Part shown: positions 37,093 through 39,182 of the stretch, in pieces
Position numbering within the stretch: position 1 is the stretch's first letter
Layout: every line of letters begins with the position of its first letter
From: Macquaria australasica
Lineage: Eukaryota > Chordata > Actinopteri > Centrarchiformes > Percichthyidae
DNA length: 64,000 bases
Reading direction: 5' to 3'
Assembly: GCA_005408345.1 (NCBI GenBank)
Contig: SEMN01000648.1
Coordinates: 202,971-266,970 of the forward strand
Translations under genes and position numbers: made by a program
Notes under the pieces: generated by a model
The model's database searches: none
Told to the model about the DNA's origin: nothing
What the model saw: only the letters and a program-made list of their open reading frames with translations

Positions 37093-39085
37093 GGTGTGAG
37101 CTGGTGGTGTTCCCGGTGAGCACCGACTTGTTGACCTGCAGGTTACAAATTGACTGAGTTTGGTTGAAAAGTAACTGTTTTTAGTCGTTTAGGTTACATG
37201 ACATGTTTTTCCAACAGAATTTTAATGACTTAATTATTGAAGTTGCAGGAATTTGATTTTGAATTTCATTTTTTCCATATTTATAGGTAGAAAGACATGT
37301 GATGTACTGTACAAAGCTTTTGAAGTTACCAAAAACATCAAGTAAGGCCCAAAAAAAAAACCCCATCGACAGTTAAGATTTTTCTCACATCCAGATGCCA
37401 GGGCAGTATGTGTTTCAATTAGATGCAAATACAATTAAGCAGACCGAGGAAATAGTCATATGGTACAGGTTGCGATAGTGTAAAAGGTAACAGATGAATC
37501 TCACAGCCACAAACTCCAAGTCTGACCGAGATGAGCTCCTGTAACAAACCAGAACACTACAGAGCTAACTTTACTGCACTACACATGCTGTGAACACACT
37601 AGAAGCAAGGAGCTAGAAGACAGATTGTTTCCCTAAAATCAGGAAGTGACTCTGCAGTTTTCAGCCTTTGGTTCTTTTTTTTTTTTCCTAAAGGGGTTTT
37701 ATTCAGGAAATAAACTCTTTGGTTCAGTGAAGCCTAAGAGTTTCATATGTTGTGATATAAATGACATCAGTTAAAGACCAGCAGCTGAATCACAGTTGAG
37801 ATATTAACAGTCGCCCTGGTAACAGCCGACAGTCATTCCTGTTGTTTCCTCTGTGACAGAATGAGGATGAGGACGGTGCGGCGGGCGGCAGACCAAAGCC
37901 CACGCTGGTCTCCATCCCCAACCCTTTGTACAGCGGCTCCAGAGCCTTCACCGAGCCGTTTGGGGTGAGTCGACCAATCAGAGTCTCACTGAACATTTAC
38001 ATCAGCAGGAGAGTCTGAGCTGCTCGCTGTTTCTTAAACCAAACCACTGAGGATCCAGTCTGAGCAGGTATTCAGACTCAAAACAGGGGGCTGTGTTAGT
38101 TGGGGTGAGTTGCTGCAGGTACCACTGAGAAATGAAATATGATTCAGGAAGTCCAGTTTGAGCAACAGATCCATGAATTTACAGGCTTCTCAGACACCAA
38201 AACACTGCACAGCAGTTTATAACACTACGAGACAGGATTTTACAACTCTGGAAAGTCATCACAGCAACAACCATCTTTATCTTTTGTTACGACAAGTAAG
38301 CGAAGTAAACAGTAGAAATACAGCTTTCACATCACAAAGTAATTAACAGAAATGCACACTTGCATTTATTTTAGCAGACTCCAGTGCCGCTTAAAATGAA
38401 AGAGTGTCTCCTACGCAGCTCGACAAGGAAGCACTGTCGGTGAAATACAAGGAGGAAAGCTTGTACTAAATAGACTGTAACTTTAGAAGATTTACAGTTG
38501 GTTTGACTTACTCAGACTGCTGAAGCTCAAATTAACTCCAGATAGAGTTTGGAATACATTTTTACACAAAACTGACTGACTTTGTCCCTCATCACTTCCA
38601 CTGGTGGCACATAAGGAAGAAATCTCTTAATGGCCAGTATGAACAGGAGAAGTGACTACAACAACAAAACCTGTTTCAATTAACGTGGGCACCTGACTAT
38701 TGTTTTTAGACAGACCTGACAAATTCTGAACCTGTCCTTTTAGGGACACTTTGACCTGATTCTTTCTGTTTTCACAAACTCCAGACCACTTTCTGCCCTC
38801 TGAACTTCAGCAGGAGACTGTCTGAAACATAATTCTGTGCATGACGCTATCTTTTTCTGTTCTTTGCTTTCTCCTCCCTGATCTGTGAACATCCCGAGGG
38901 GATCAATCTGGAAACGGCCATAAATATTCAATTTATGACCAAAAGTATTTGGACAGCCCTCCACATACTTTAGTATACTTTTGGTGTGGGTTTCCAGGTT
39001 TGATCATTTTCTCTCCCATCTACAGGAGGCCAGTCAGGGTATGGAGCCAGCAGAACCTCCACAGATTCTGGACCTGGACCAGTAG
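343..39085 (+). CDS. stab1: Stabilin-1, 3' part of gene (40 coding exons, 1476 codons visible)
   Basis: Stabilin-1 is a large type I membrane scavenger receptor of sinusoidal endothelium and macrophages that takes up modified lipoproteins and matrix fragments and sorts cargo to lysosomes. I joined 40 exons by splice sites and phase. They encode (window residue numbers) the end of a FAS1 domain (1-45), FAS1 (about 46-175), a Cys-rich/EGF block (184-509), FAS1 (510-640), FAS1 (647-798), Cys-rich/EGF block (805-1116), a Link domain (about 1120-1216), a last EGF and FAS1 (1217-1368), a transmembrane helix (about 1387-1408) and a tail. This is the known order of the second half of stabilins. The tail motif PTLVSIPNPLY resembles stabilin-1 more than stabilin-2. 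No stop codon or frame break was found. The human protein is about 2570 residues, so roughly 1100 N-terminal residues lie upstream of the window. Exact exon ends are my readings of GT-AG sites. Confidence 0.93.
511..602 (+). repeat. Dispersed teleost repeat, copy 1 (partial)
   Basis: The sequence has the order ggtggcgctagagg, then catcctctggagg, then ttttatggcaa. The same order of blocks occurs near 22451, 30478 and, in other parts, near 18358 and 42010. The class is unknown; it looks like an old interspersed repeat. The rest of the 421-1016 intron shows nothing recognisable. Confidence 0.6.
1017..1118 (+). CDS. stab1: stab1 window exon 2: FAS1 linker and start of next FAS1
   Basis: The 34-codon, phase 0 exon runs from ILAPPLSDLPPEPPTL into MAFLNSSSNFTLFRQYAL, the first helix of the next FAS1 domain. 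The acceptor is ggtcag and the donor gtaaga. An NSS and an NFT sequon are possible N-glycosylation sites. Confidence 0.9.
1206..1310 (+). CDS. stab1: stab1 window exon 3: FAS1 core
   Basis: The exon encodes MYNLSEDLSVLDFTLLLPTD and continues to NSSLL. The FTLLLPTDDA segment is the H1-type box of FAS1 domains. The acceptor is cacag and the donor gtaggt; 35 codons, phase 0. Confidence 0.92.
1311..2479 (+). other. Intron with no recognised feature
   Basis: This 1.17-kb intron lies between FAS1 exons 3 and 4. Short open frames on both strands lack codon bias or known motifs. I see no gene or intact mobile element in it. Confidence 0.6.
2480..2614 (+). CDS. stab1: stab1 window exon 4: FAS1 core
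   Basis: The exon encodes DSDVLKYHVILKELLFPDQL followed by a short beta segment ending NNNNQ. The YHV motif is typical of FAS1 domains. The acceptor follows a pyrimidine-rich tract (ctctgtgcag) and the donor is gtaaca; 45 codons. Confidence 0.93.
2869..2933. repeat. (CA)n/(TA)n microsatellite
   Basis: A compound dinucleotide repeat: acacaca, then about 21 TA units, then tgtatatgta. It lies in the intron between window exons 4 and 5. Confidence 0.95.
3427..3555 (+). CDS. stab1: stab1 window exon 5: end of FAS1
   Basis: The exon encodes TVVNDVPLDGSFIETQYGVI then MVLPQVLKIHRNRC, the C-terminal strand-helix of the FAS1 domain, and ends ITLQVN. The acceptor is ctccag and the donor gtaagg; 43 codons, phase 0. 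Confidence 0.92.
3556..5453 (+). other. Intron with short ATGA-type tetranucleotide repeat, otherwise unremarkable
   Basis: A 1.9-kb intron. A short (GAAT)n tract lies at 3585-3604, just past the splice donor, and a G8 run near 4205. No coding or mobile-element signal was recognised in the rest. Confidence 0.6.
5454..5507 (+). CDS. stab1: stab1 window exon 6: Cys-rich segment after FAS1
   Basis: The short 18-codon exon encodes GRCSDCEGPPRCLFNYKP. The GxCxxCEGPPxC pattern is the conserved start of the cysteine-rich stretch after paired FAS1 domains in stabilins, and it recurs at window exon 24 as GRCGHC. The acceptor is tctccag and the donor gtaaga. Confidence 0.9.
5799..5912 (+). CDS. stab1: stab1 window exon 7: basic/Cys segment
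   Basis: The exon encodes a basic segment including CKYRKRVGSRRKSVSGCLIK. A potential dibasic processing site is visible but unproven. The acceptor tactgcag is strong. The donor gtctgc at 5913 is weak, but it is the only nearby one that keeps the frame into DHSCCPGYYGHEC. Confidence 0.82.
6572..6591. repeat. (TAA)n microsatellite
   Basis: A short run of about six ATA/TAA units sits just upstream of the acceptor of window exon 8. The remainder of this intron (5913-6608) shows nothing recognisable. Confidence 0.8.
6609..6804 (+). CDS. stab1: stab1 window exon 8: laminin-type EGF-like module
   Basis: The exon starts DHSCCPGYYGHECFKCPGD and includes CFNHGECQDG and CRCYEGFHGTACENC, an EGF-like module of the laminin kind used repeatedly in stabilins. 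It has 65 codons and ends in phase 1. The acceptor is tcttgcag and the donor gtgagt. Confidence 0.95.
6855..7104. repeat. DNA-transposon-like repeat, copy 1 (internally deleted)
   Basis: This segment matches 62884-63340 in blocks: aatgcgaaatactc, gcgaatattt, ctatcctgcatccggcg, ttgtccttgagttca and catataatacagggtgatga. The middle part of the other copy is missing here. The right side contains gccgtgtgaaagc, which could be a degraded terminal inverted repeat. It is non-autonomous, with no reading frame. A Harbinger- or hAT-like origin is only a guess. Confidence 0.6.
7105..7625 (-). mobile_element. Solo LTR of a retrotransposon, minus orientation
   Basis: The 521-bp segment reads TG...CA on the minus strand and is flanked by a perfect 5-bp duplication, TTGAC at 7100-7104 and 7626-7630. 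On the minus strand a TATA-like box (tatatacccc, about 7463-7472) is followed about 300 bases later by AATAAA (7167-7172), as expected for U3-R-U5. No internal gag/pol sequence is present, so this is a solo LTR left by LTR-LTR recombination. A Ty3/Gypsy origin is likely from the 5-bp duplication but not proven. Confidence 0.85.
7905..8260. repeat. Degenerate minisatellite, roughly 20-24-bp units
   Basis: Diverged units built around ctaacaaacc(t/c)atgaga recur at irregular spacing: gactaacaaacccacg, gctaacaaacctaag, actaacaaacccatg, gctaacaaaactgtg. It looks like an old tandem array that has decayed. Confidence 0.6.
8353..8448 (+). CDS. stab1: stab1 window exon 9: EGF-like module
   Basis: The exon encodes KCVCDHGKCEDGLEGSGRCV then CYKGWKGASC. 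It is phase 1 to phase 1, like most EGF exons. The acceptor lies in a TG-rich tract (gtgtgtgttgcag) rather than a C/T tract; the donor is gtaaga. Confidence 0.92.
   Translation, partial: SVCVTTESVRTVWKEVAGVCVIKVGKELHAL
8552..8597 (+). CDS. stab1: stab1 window exon 10: first half of EGF-like module
   Basis: The small 46-bp exon encodes EIKDDACGGVCDENAN, split at the last codon. The preceding tract is (TG)n then tctcag; the donor is gtaagt. It joins exon 11 to complete one EGF-like module. Confidence 0.9.
8910..8989 (+). CDS. stab1: stab1 window exon 11: second half of EGF-like module
   Basis: The exon encodes CITGPKGSAAACVCVAGYEG then NGTYCK. The CxCxxGYxGNGxxC pattern is typical of the stabilin EGF repeats. 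The acceptor is ctgctgcag and the donor gtaaaa. Confidence 0.93.
9063..9188 (+). CDS. stab1: stab1 window exon 12: EGF-like module
   Basis: The exon encodes a full EGF-like module, ELDLCSRSNGGCSEFAVCTK through CTCREGYTGDGVICL. The NGGC and GYTGDG motifs are conserved. It is phase 1 to phase 1; the acceptor is tctctcag and the donor gtatgt. Confidence 0.94.
9189..10372 (+). other. Intron with no gene; short SINE/MITE-like similarity near its end
   Basis: The only recognised piece is 10255-10292 (gtttagcttagcttagcac...), which resembles a block of the teleost repeat at 40925-41300. The rest shows short unsupported frames on both strands. Confidence 0.5.
10373..10446 (+). CDS. stab1: stab1 window exon 13: first half of EGF-like module
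   Basis: The exon encodes EIDGCLVNNGGCHKSADCIR then TGANI. The acceptor is gctcacag and the donor gtaaga; it ends in phase 0. Exon 14 completes the module. Confidence 0.93.
10447..11810 (+). other. Intron with no recognised feature
   Basis: A 1.36-kb intron between two halves of one EGF module. I recognised no coding, RNA or intact mobile-element signal in it. Confidence 0.55.
11811..11882 (+). CDS. stab1: stab1 window exon 14: EGF-like module continued
   Basis: The exon encodes TACRCRLGFQGSGRFCYPVN then PCRT, ending one EGF-like module and starting the next. It has 24 codons, phase 0. The acceptor is gtctccag and the donor gtaagt. Confidence 0.93.
11883..12550 (+). other. Intron with no recognised feature
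   Basis: A 668-bp intron between window exons 14 and 15. It is AT-rich with no recognised repeat or gene. Confidence 0.55.
12551..12670 (+). CDS. stab1: stab1 window exon 15: EGF-like module
   Basis: The exon encodes NNGGCSNQARCEYMGQGQRN and CTCFRGHVGDGFDC, the last EGF-like module before the next FAS1 pair. The acceptor is tgtgtgcag and the donor gtgagt; 40 codons, phase 0. Confidence 0.94.
12780..12827 (+). CDS. stab1: stab1 window exon 16: start of FAS1
   Basis: The 16-codon exon encodes ELFRHPVNAFFRRMLS, the opening helix of a FAS1 domain. The acceptor is tcttacag and the donor gtgagt. The following intron is the one that contains the Tc1 element. Confidence 0.88.
13180..14812 (+). mobile_element. 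Tc1-type DNA transposon, apparently complete
   Basis: The 1633-bp element is flanked by TA on both sides (13178-13179 and 14813-14814). Its terminal inverted repeats are 217 bp each (13180-13396 and 14596-14812) and differ at only 5 positions by my reading. Each TIR holds an outer and an inner direct repeat (aagtattcagaccc; left copies at 13193 and 13377), the IR/DR layout of fish Tc1 elements. Three of the five differences cluster at the left tip (gtattc against gtacgg), within the outer end. The element sits in the intron between stab1 FAS1 exons 16 and 17, in the sense direction, and encodes one open transposase frame. Confidence 0.97.
13556..14596 (+). CDS. Tc1 transposase, open reading frame of 346 codons
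   Basis: This is a DDE transposase that cuts and pastes Tc1 elements at TA sites. It has an N-terminal paired-type helix-turn-helix (about 10-60), the GRP AT-hook-like motif at 65-67 (PRPGRPAKL), a second helix-turn-helix to about 125, and a catalytic domain with D159 (WSDETK), D250 (QQDNDPKH) and E285 (NPIEHLW). There are 34 residues between the last two, giving DD34E. A Gly-rich box (KHGGGSIMLWG) is present. The length matches the family (about 340), and no stop or frameshift is seen. The first methionine is used as start; a second Met at residue 5 could serve instead. Activity is unproven. Confidence 0.93.
   Translation: MSEQMRIMRSKELPKELRDRIVARHRSGQGYKRISAALKVPKSTVASIILKWKKFGMTRTLPRPGRPAKLSNRGRRALVRGVKKNPKITVAELQRCSREMGESSTKSTITAALHQSGLYGRVARRKPLLSARHMKARIEFAKKHMKVSQTMRNKILWSDETKIELFGVNSKRYVWRKPGTAHHLPNTIPTVKHGGGSIMLWGCFSAAGTGRLVAIEGKMNAAKYRDILEENLFQSAQDLRLGRRFTFQQDNDPKHTAKITKEWLRNNSVTILDWPSQSPDLNPIEHLWRDLKMAVHQRSPSNLTELERICKEEWQRIPKSRCEKLVASFPRRLMAVLAQKGASTQY
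15177..15257 (+). CDS. stab1: stab1 window exon 17: FAS1 H1 segment
   Basis: The exon encodes LSGSRGLHGDGPLTVFVPLE then ETNSDSS. LTVFVP is the FAS1 H1-type box. The acceptor is tttcttag and the donor gtgtgt; 27 codons, phase 0. Confidence 0.92.
15496..15642 (+). CDS. stab1: stab1 window exon 18: FAS1 core
   Basis: The exon encodes FEEWNQVGRLGDLVRYHIIS through HFSLQQ. The YHII motif is the usual FAS1 central strand. The acceptor lies at the end of a (TG)n run ending tgtag. The donor gtaaca runs straight into a (CA)n repeat. Confidence 0.92.
15645..15675. repeat. (CA)n microsatellite at splice donor of window exon 18
   Basis: A run of about 14 CA units begins 3 bases after the exon end, at the donor gtaacacaca. 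The upstream acceptor of the same exon is in a (TG)n tract (15475-15493). Confidence 0.9.
16205..16700. repeat. Intronic repeat family R2, copy 1
   Basis: Blocks such as gattatgagcattattagtc, actgttactatgtggtcat, acgtgttaccatg and gtttgattgacaaccttcacaccagc recur in the same order at 20225-21100. It has no reading frame and is unclassified. The intron from 15643 to 17530 otherwise contains only a small GC-rich inverted repeat near 16968-16990. Confidence 0.7.
17531..17665 (+). CDS. stab1: stab1 window exon 19: end of FAS1
   Basis: The exon encodes DSVWVNNRSRIVKSDYTTAN then GVIHHIDTLLTP, the FAS1 H2 box. The acceptor is ctgcctgcag. The donor gtgcgc is weak, but phase 0 fits the next exon. Confidence 0.92.
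17736..17767. repeat. (TC)n microsatellite serving as polypyrimidine tract
   Basis: About 16 TC units end 8 bases before the acceptor AG of window exon 20, so the repeat itself forms the polypyrimidine tract. Confidence 0.9.
17776..17835 (+). CDS. stab1: stab1 window exon 20: start of second FAS1 of the pair
   Basis: The 20-codon exon encodes MNFTSAAVFYGYSRFKKLVE, the first helices of the next FAS1 domain. The polypyrimidine tract is a (TC)n microsatellite; the acceptor is gtttag and the donor gtaaaa. Confidence 0.9.
18358..18515 (+). repeat. Dispersed teleost repeat, copy 2
   Basis: Contains aaggggatcacc, ttcatcctgagg, catggcaaccaatccaa, agttgtcaagacatttcagt and ggaccaaagtggtggacc, in the order seen in the copies at 30478 and 42010. 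The rest of the 17836-18731 intron shows nothing recognisable. Confidence 0.75.
18732..18908 (+). CDS. stab1: stab1 window exon 21: FAS1 core
   Basis: The exon encodes DAGLLPVLQLSIHQPFTMFW then PTDKALNSLP, the FAS1 H1 box (FTMFWPTDKA), and ends AHIVRNSK. The acceptor is tttgtgcag. The donor gtagga begins a (GGA)n run. Confidence 0.94.
18911..18938. repeat. (GGA)n microsatellite at splice donor of window exon 21
   Basis: About eight GGA units start at base +3 of the intron. G-rich triplets next to a donor can affect splicing; no effect is shown here. Confidence 0.85.
19718..19807 (+). CDS. stab1: stab1 window exon 22: FAS1 core
   Basis: The exon encodes VMGVSQPDKYSSFRTMHGST then IKYSCDKTLV, a middle strand segment of the FAS1 domain. 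The acceptor is tgtgtgtag and the donor gtaaga; 30 codons. Confidence 0.92.
20225..21100. repeat. Intronic repeat family R2, copy 2, interrupted by a MITE
   Basis: It shares ordered blocks with 16205-16700: gattacgagcattattagtc, acagttactgtgtggtc, tacgtgtcaccatgg and gtttgattgacagctttcataccagcc. The shared sequence is split by the 505-bp MITE at 20356-20860, which is absent from copy 1. Confidence 0.7.
20357..20860. mobile_element. MITE with terminal inverted repeats and GCTAC duplication
   Basis: The ends are near-perfect inverted copies of agactgtatataaaggtgga and its reverse complement, extended to cgacgtg/catgtcg inside. Flanks carry GCTAC at 20352-20356 and 20861-20865, a likely 5-bp target duplication. 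About 504 bp, no transposase. A similar element with gccaccagggggcgat inside is familiar from many teleosts. Confidence 0.8.
21201..21347 (+). CDS. stab1: stab1 window exon 23: end of FAS1
   Basis: The exon encodes GAVLINDNAARLVERYLTFK then EGLAFGIDQLLEPPGLGAHC. The GIDQLLEPP stretch closes the FAS1 domain. The acceptor is gttttcag and the donor gttagt; 49 codons, phase 0. Confidence 0.92.
21348..21981 (+). other. Intron with no recognised feature
   Basis: A 634-bp intron with a low-complexity start rich in act/tta triplets (21350-21475). No gene or mobile element was recognised. Confidence 0.5.
21982..22038 (+). CDS. stab1: stab1 window exon 24: Cys-rich segment after FAS1 pair
   Basis: The 19-codon exon encodes GRCGHCISTPSCPFRHQDT, the counterpart of window exon 6 after the second FAS1 pair. 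The acceptor is tgtctcag and the donor gtaaga. Confidence 0.92.
22134..22302 (+). CDS. stab1: stab1 window exon 25: Cys-rich segment
   Basis: The exon encodes GKTESCMNFRSRYGPSYPHW then a stretch ending KRVCHFSSWVQKCCKNHYGR DCQ. The CCKNHYGRDC motif starts a laminin-type EGF array. The acceptor is cttccag and the donor gtaagg; it ends in phase 1. Confidence 0.93.
22451..22530 (+). repeat. Dispersed teleost repeat, copy 3 (partial)
   Basis: Contains gcgctagaggg, ttcatcctctggagg and catgtcatggcaatc, the same blocks as copies at 511 and 30478. The rest of the 22303-22937 intron shows nothing recognisable. Confidence 0.6.
22938..23087 (+). CDS. stab1: stab1 window exon 26: laminin-type EGF-like module
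   Basis: The exon encodes VCPGGVEAPCGNHGDCDDGL then GRCRCHEGFRGKACELC and DHYGPNC. It is phase 1 to phase 1. The acceptor is tgtttcag and the donor gtagac. Confidence 0.95.
23149..23776. mobile_element. MITE-like element with AGCCGTGTTTCC termini
   Basis: The left end reads agccgtgtttcc and the right end ggaaacatggct, giving inverted termini of about 12 bases with one mismatch. An internal gatggaagcacggctaa near 23690 repeats the terminus. The element is 628 bp with no reading frame of note and contains a (CTT)n tract. I could not find a clear target duplication. Confidence 0.6.
23777..25506 (+). other. Rest of the intron before window exon 27
   Basis: A mononucleotide C11/A8 tract lies near 24438-24457. 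A block at 24316-24355 (gcatcagaaagttgtaggagaaaacacc) recurs at 29426-29455. An ACACAT-rich low-complexity stretch lies at 25240-25310. No gene was recognised. Confidence 0.5.
25507..25611 (+). CDS. stab1: stab1 window exon 27: EGF-like module
   Basis: The exon encodes VCSCGKQGTCDEGIEGSGQC then VCKPGWEGNHCQKDI. It is phase 1 to phase 1. The acceptor is tctctcag and the donor gtgagt. Confidence 0.95.
   Translation, partial: SAAVGSREHVMRALKVLDSVSVNRDGRVITARRT
25749..25865 (+). CDS. stab1: stab1 window exon 28: EGF-like module
   Basis: The exon encodes GSIPEECRQCHAQADCVPGV then GCQCKSGFQGNGTVC. It is phase 1 to phase 1. The acceptor is ctgtccag and the donor gtgagt. Confidence 0.94.
25866..27131 (+). 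other. Intron with no recognised feature
   Basis: A 1.27-kb AT-rich intron. Small frames on both strands lack known motifs. Confidence 0.5.
27132..27264 (+). CDS. stab1: stab1 window exon 29: EGF-like module
   Basis: The exon encodes PDLCSEYNGGCHQNADCNQT then CTCRNGYQGDGYSCEPIN, a complete EGF-like module. It enters in phase 1 and leaves in phase 2. The acceptor is ctctgcag and the donor gtgggc. Confidence 0.94.
27372..27432 (+). CDS. stab1: stab1 window exon 30: first half of EGF-like module
   Basis: The exon encodes RCTEEPNGGCSDFASCKFTG P. The acceptor is ttatccag and the donor gtgagt; it ends in phase 0. Exon 31 completes the module. Confidence 0.93.
27670..27703. repeat. Perfect inverted repeat, 14-bp arms, 6-bp loop
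   Basis: Arms at 27670-27683 (ATTATGTCTTATAT) and 27690-27703 are exact reverse complements around gacata. It lies in the intron between window exons 30 and 31. Confidence 0.9.
27849..27993 (+). CDS. stab1: stab1 window exon 31: EGF-like modules before Link domain
   Basis: The exon encodes NERECECLPGYLGNGVQCLE then DRCLEDNGGCDPAAICKDLH and YH. It ends in phase 1. Its last 8 bases plus the first 4 of the intron form a perfect 12-bp palindrome (TTACCATGGTAA), the first unit of the tandem array that fills the next intron. Confidence 0.93.
27986..28188. repeat. Tandem array of seven 12-bp palindromes at 31-32-bp spacing, starting in an exon
   Basis: TTACCATGGTAA or close variants occur at 27986, 28017, 28049, 28081, 28113, 28145 and 28177. 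Spacings are 31, 32, 32, 32, 32 and 32. The full unit is about ttaccatggtaacacatcNNNaatgacttttg. Five are perfect palindromes; the fourth (ttagcatggtag) and seventh (...catggcaa) carry changes. The first unit spans the exon-intron boundary of stab1 window exon 31, so each perfect unit contains a copy of the real donor ATG|GTAACA. Two relatives lie at 28257 and 28409. Confidence 0.93.
28603..28736 (+). CDS. stab1: stab1 window exon 32: first half of Link domain
   Basis: The exon encodes ANTAGVFHLRSPEGKYKMNF then SQADAACQAEGATLANFKQL. GVFHLRSPEGKY and AAC..EGATLA are the start of a Link (X-link) module, with its first cysteine. The acceptor is gtggttcag and the donor gtaaac. Confidence 0.96.
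29019..29612. mobile_element. Degraded MITE-like element
   Basis: The left end aagccagatttatgc and the right end agtataaatcaagctt are imperfect inverted repeats. The inner cctacatcgtagg and gcatgtagccgcagtcggtatgg resemble a MITE common in teleosts. No clear duplication was found. It lies in the intron inside the Link domain coding region. Confidence 0.5.
29803..29968 (+). CDS. stab1: stab1 window exon 33: second half of Link domain
   Basis: The exon encodes LGMHLCVAGWMEGGKVGYPT then VRCGDNHVGLV and YDAYCYRLK, carrying Link cysteines 2 to 4. All four canonical Link cysteines are therefore present across exons 32 and 33. Link modules bind hyaluronan in some proteins; ligand use in stabilin-1 is less certain. 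The acceptor is cccgacag and the donor gtacta. Confidence 0.96.
30118..30224 (+). CDS. stab1: stab1 window exon 34: last EGF segment and start of last FAS1
   Basis: The exon encodes DVSCMCPAGYIGNGDFCNGV then LTSVLATYSNFSIFYK, linking the EGF end to the first helix of the membrane-proximal FAS1. The acceptor is gtgcag after a TG run; the donor is gtgagt. Confidence 0.94.
30478..30625 (+). repeat. Dispersed teleost repeat, copy 4
   Basis: Contains ctgctggtggcgctacagg, tcaggggatcccc, aggattcatcctcgggg, ttttatgacaatccatcc and agtagttgttg in one run, the longest version in this window. The remaining 30626-32247 intron shows nothing recognisable. Confidence 0.8.
32248..32367 (+). CDS. stab1: stab1 window exon 35: last FAS1, H1 segment
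   Basis: The exon encodes LLLDYSGSSSEGKQLVEFLS then VTLFVPHNAGFAQNQ. VTLFVPHNAGF is the FAS1 H1 box. The acceptor is tctgtag and the donor gtgagg; 40 codons. Confidence 0.94.
32432..32459. repeat. (TA)n microsatellite
   Basis: About 14 TA units in an AT-rich intron (32368-33134) that otherwise holds nothing recognisable. Confidence 0.95.
33135..33269 (+). CDS. stab1: stab1 window exon 36: last FAS1, core
   Basis: The exon encodes TLSGRDLEYHISANHSRRPF through LTITHGNNE. The acceptor is gtgtgcag. The donor gtcaga is weak but keeps the frame into exon 37. Confidence 0.9.
33401..33505 (+). CDS. stab1: stab1 window exon 37: last FAS1, H2 segment
   Basis: The exon encodes SYKLVNQRLLLDWDIPAVNG then IIHIIEAPLTAPPTP. 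IPAVNGIIHIIE is the FAS1 H2 box. The acceptor is cccctcag and the donor gtgagt; 35 codons. Confidence 0.95.
33506..36901 (+). other. Large intron before the transmembrane exon, no recognised gene
   Basis: This 3.4-kb intron separates the last FAS1 exon from the transmembrane exon. I found no additional exon that would fit phase 0, no intact mobile element and only short unsupported frames. Confidence 0.5.
36902..37051 (+). CDS. stab1: stab1 window exon 38: transmembrane helix
   Basis: The exon encodes a short Ser/His-rich linker and then a hydrophobic helix, VSAILVSVLLVCVLAALGYY, followed by the basic VFKHKTD stop-transfer sequence and FRFHYFK. This makes stabilin-1 a single-pass type I protein. 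The acceptor is gtctccag. The donor gtgaga leads directly into a (CA)n repeat. Confidence 0.95.
37056..37090. repeat. (CA)n microsatellite at splice donor of transmembrane exon
   Basis: About 17 CA units begin 4 bases after the end of the exon that encodes the transmembrane helix (donor gtgagacacaca). Confidence 0.95.
37860..37964 (+). CDS. stab1: stab1 window exon 39: cytoplasmic tail with NPLY motif
   Basis: The exon encodes an acidic NEDEDG start and then PTLVSIPNPLY, an NPxY-type endocytosis signal, ending FTEPFG. The PTLVS-PNP block is shared with mammalian stabilin-1 tails as I recall them. The acceptor is ctgtgacag and the donor gtgagt. Confidence 0.94.
37965..39025 (+). other. Last intron of stab1, no recognised feature
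   Basis: A 1.06-kb intron. I looked for an alternative tail exon encoding an acidic dileucine signal and saw none with good splice sites and phase. Confidence 0.5.
39026..39085 (+). CDS. stab1: stab1 window exon 40: C-terminus and stop
   Basis: The last coding exon encodes EASQGMEPAEPPQILDLDQ and then TAG at 39083-39085. The acceptor is catctacag. Joined after EPFG it gives a tail with no DDSLL acidic-dileucine signal. An alternative last exon cannot be excluded without transcript data. Confidence 0.82.
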   Translation, partial: EASQGMEPAEPPQILDLDQ

Positions 39086-39176
39086 ATCCAGTAAAACTGG
39101 AGCTGTCTGTTTACATAACACCTGTTGGCTTTATCATGGTTCAGCCTTTATTCAGTTCATCTGTATCCAAACATGA

Positions 39177-39182
39177 AATAAA
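39177..39182 (+). terminator. stab1: Putative stab1 polyadenylation signal AATAAA
   Basis: A canonical AATAAA lies 92 bases after the stab1 stop codon, with a T-rich stretch further down. It is the first such signal after the stop, so a short 3' UTR of roughly 110-130 bases is possible. Confidence 0.55.

Noticed and set aside
343..39085. Stabilin-2 as the identity of the large gene
   Set aside because: Domain order does not separate the two paralogues, but the tail PTLVSIPNPLY and the nearby ccdc71 both fit stabilin-1. A phylogeny of the FAS1 and tail sequences would settle it.
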